From Kmv34 sp964524965 (GTDB taxonomy: Bacteria > Aerophobota > Aerophobia > Aerophobales > B3-G15), in NCBI GenBank assembly GCA_964524965.1, contig CAZGDY010000090.1, positions 1 to 7,120 on the forward strand: a DNA stretch of 7,120 nt. Direction: 5' to 3'. Shown in pieces: positions 6,153 through 7,120 of the stretch. The notes under the pieces were generated by a model, which saw nothing but the letters and a program-made list of their open reading frames with translations, was not told the origin of the DNA and searched no databases. Numbering within the stretch: position 1 is the stretch's first letter; every line of letters starts with the position of its first letter. A program made the translations under genes and the position numbers.

Positions 6153-6688
6153 TTACTTTAACAATTCTCTTTTTTTTATCAAAAACTTTTCTTCTGTAAG
6201 TAGTCCATCATCTCGAAGTTTAATAAGTTTTCTTATCTGGTCGGGGATCAACTGTCTCTTATTCTCTAAGGTTGTCTTCTTAGTTCTGCTCTTACTAATT
6301 TGTTCTTGGATTAACTGAATAGCGTTTGGGACATCCTTCTTAACCATACTTCGGAACCTTTCCTTTGTACCTCTCACGTTTAGGACGATTTCTCCAAGAA
6401 GTAAGGTTTTCGCCTTCTCTGTACTTGATATATCGTTGTAAAAAAATCCATCGGTGCTCCCTGTAATGAGCCCGCGGGTCCAAAAGATGACTCGTTTATC
6501 CGTTACGAGAAGATAGTCGTGAAGTGAAAGTCCTCCTTTGTATTTTCCGGAAAGACTATCTCCTTCAGTTAACATAGCCTGACCATGGAATGCACCCAAA
6601 AGTGTTTCATCTTGTCCCAGAATTTCTAAAATGGCTTTATCAATATGTTTTTTACCACACCTTTACCTATATACGGAGTATTGTTCAT
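6153..6688 (-). pseudogene. Bacterial PH-domain plus SHOCT protein, frameshifted near its start
   Basis: The main frame (6599 down to 6153, TTG start if taken alone) encodes a YokE-like bacterial PH domain: LLVTDKRVIFWTRG, the DISS strand, and GEIVLNVRGTKERF. A linker leads to a C-terminal SHOCT helix pair (LIKLRDDGLLTEEKFLIKKRELL). Such proteins are small and of unknown function; PH folds often mediate binding and SHOCT is thought to aid oligomerisation. Protein-like sequence continues upstream of 6599 without a start (KKHIDKAILEILGQDETLLG) up to a stop at 6663-6665. In the adjacent frame an ATG at 6686-6688 with AGGAG at 6698-6702, 9 nt away, gives MNNTPYIGKGVVK. The two join at the A6 run 6648-6653: one extra A, or a -1 shift on A AAA AAC, restores one 178-residue protein. 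This is a sequencing error, a recent mutation or programmed frameshifting; I cannot tell which. Confidence 0.7.
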
Positions 6689-6697
6689 TCAAATTTT

Positions 6698-6702
6698 CTC
6701 CT
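6698..6702 (-). promoter_or_regulatory. AGGAG ribosome binding site for the out-of-frame start of the PH/SHOCT gene
   Basis: AGGAG on the minus strand stands 9 nt before the ATG at 6688-6686. It supports that ATG as the true start, hence the frameshift reading, over the in-frame TTG at 6599, which falls inside conserved-looking sequence. Confidence 0.55.
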
Positions 6703-6789
6703 GGTGTTTAAACATTCTTTTTTAATTATCTAAATTATTTGGCTACAAAAGATTTCGAAATTTCGGCCAATAAGATTCATCTGAGCTTA

Positions 6790-7026
6790 TCACTTATTCA
6801 AAAACTTTCGGATGGTCTCTTTTGGGGATAAGTTAAGGTAAATTTCAGTGATTGTCAACCTCTTCGGGCCTAAGAGTGCTTGGAAGACTCTCCTCAAAAT
6901 TTCTTTTTTGATGCAGTTGACTGAAAAGGTCTGCTGCAGGACATGAGGGCTAACTGGTTTTGAGATGCCGGCTTTGTCTAAGCTTACTCTTTCTCTAAAG
7001 ATTATTTTTTTGTAACAAATGGGCAA
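6790..7026 (-). pseudogene. C-terminal fragment of a tyrosine recombinase (integrase/Xer type), degenerate
   Basis: About 60 residues match the catalytic C-terminus of phage-integrase-type recombinases: AGISKPVSPHVLQQTF stands where AGI...HxLRHTFA is expected, followed by ALLGPKRLTITEIYLNLSP for LLGHKxxxTTEIYxxxSP. Numbering from the TTG at 7026, His28 and the tyrosine nucleophile Tyr63 are kept. The arginine of HxLR is Gln31, the next His is Gln32, and the His of the GHK motif is Pro54. The N-terminal DNA-binding domain and the first catalytic Arg are missing: the same frame meets a stop at 7042-7044 and reads nothing recognisable beyond. The TTG start has no convincing ribosome binding site. 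This is a dead remnant of a mobile element or integron-like recombinase; no attachment site was found. Confidence 0.7.
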
Positions 7027-7120
7027 GACGAAGTTACTCGCTTAATCAATGCAAGGCGAGATAAAGTAAATCCTGGTTTTCCTCTGGTTATTTTTTATCC
7101 CGGAAAAAAGATTTACCTTT
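6982..7120 (+). other. Unidentified open frame running off the right edge
   Basis: A plus-strand frame is open from 6982 to the window end. Its right part (from 7021: GQDEVTRLINARRDKVNPGF and onward) has a well-mixed, protein-like composition. There is no ATG, GTG or TTG start with a ribosome binding site; an ATG at 7019 lies in another frame and stops after 8 codons. It overlaps the N-terminal end of the antiparallel recombinase fragment. It may be the 5' part of a decayed gene or chance; I recognise no family. Confidence 0.2.

Noticed and set aside
6752..6761. ATTTCGAAAT palindrome upstream of the PH/SHOCT gene
   Set aside because: Ten-base AT-rich palindromes are common by chance in this base composition, and no aligned promoter hexamers were found around it.
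1..7120. CRISPR array, tRNA or rRNA genes
   Set aside because: No regularly spaced 25-40 bp repeats, no tRNA T-loop sequence (GGTTCGA-like) in a cloverleaf context, and no rRNA-like stretch were seen on either strand.

Overview
The window is AT-rich bacterial DNA with good Shine-Dalgarno sites and TTG as well as ATG starts. The lineage cannot be named from this sequence alone. The gene content (a ThDP-dependent 2-oxoacid dehydrogenase E1, a transaldolase-family enzyme and a sugar-acid dehydrogenase) fits a heterotroph that degrades sugars or sugar acids. Both flanks hold little intact coding sequence and several broken frames, which suggests a genome region that tolerates decay.

Layout: positions 1-1015 have no convincing full-length gene, only short frames, one behind a near-perfect ribosome binding site. 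Positions 1016-5707 carry three intact, co-directional plus-strand genes: a fused E1 alpha/beta dehydrogenase (786 aa), a transaldolase-family protein (370 aa) and a DenD-like D-erythronate dehydrogenase of the extended SDR family (320 aa). The gaps between them are 92 and 163 bp, so they may be one transcription unit or have an extra promoter before the third gene. Positions 5708-6152 are non-coding and hold small inverted repeats and a 7-bp-period tandem repeat. On the minus strand, 6153-6688 encodes a bacterial PH-domain plus SHOCT protein whose start lies in another frame, joined across an A6 run that reads as a slippery A AAA AAC heptamer. Further right (6790-7026, minus) is the C-terminal piece of a tyrosine recombinase with two catalytic positions replaced. 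An unidentified plus-strand frame runs off the right edge.

How the genes may work together (inference): the DenD-like enzyme would oxidise a sugar acid such as D-erythronate at C2 to an oxo-acid. The E1-like enzyme would decarboxylate or cleave a 2-oxo compound using ThDP. The transaldolase-like enzyme would make or break a carbon-carbon bond through a lysine Schiff base. The window contains no E2 (lipoyl acyltransferase) or E3 gene, no kinase and no recognisable transporter, so the E1 may use partners encoded elsewhere or act outside a classical complex. The E1 has two insertions, and the transaldolase appears to lack two residues usually conserved in its family. This points to a non-standard substrate and makes the three-gene cassette the most interesting part of the window.
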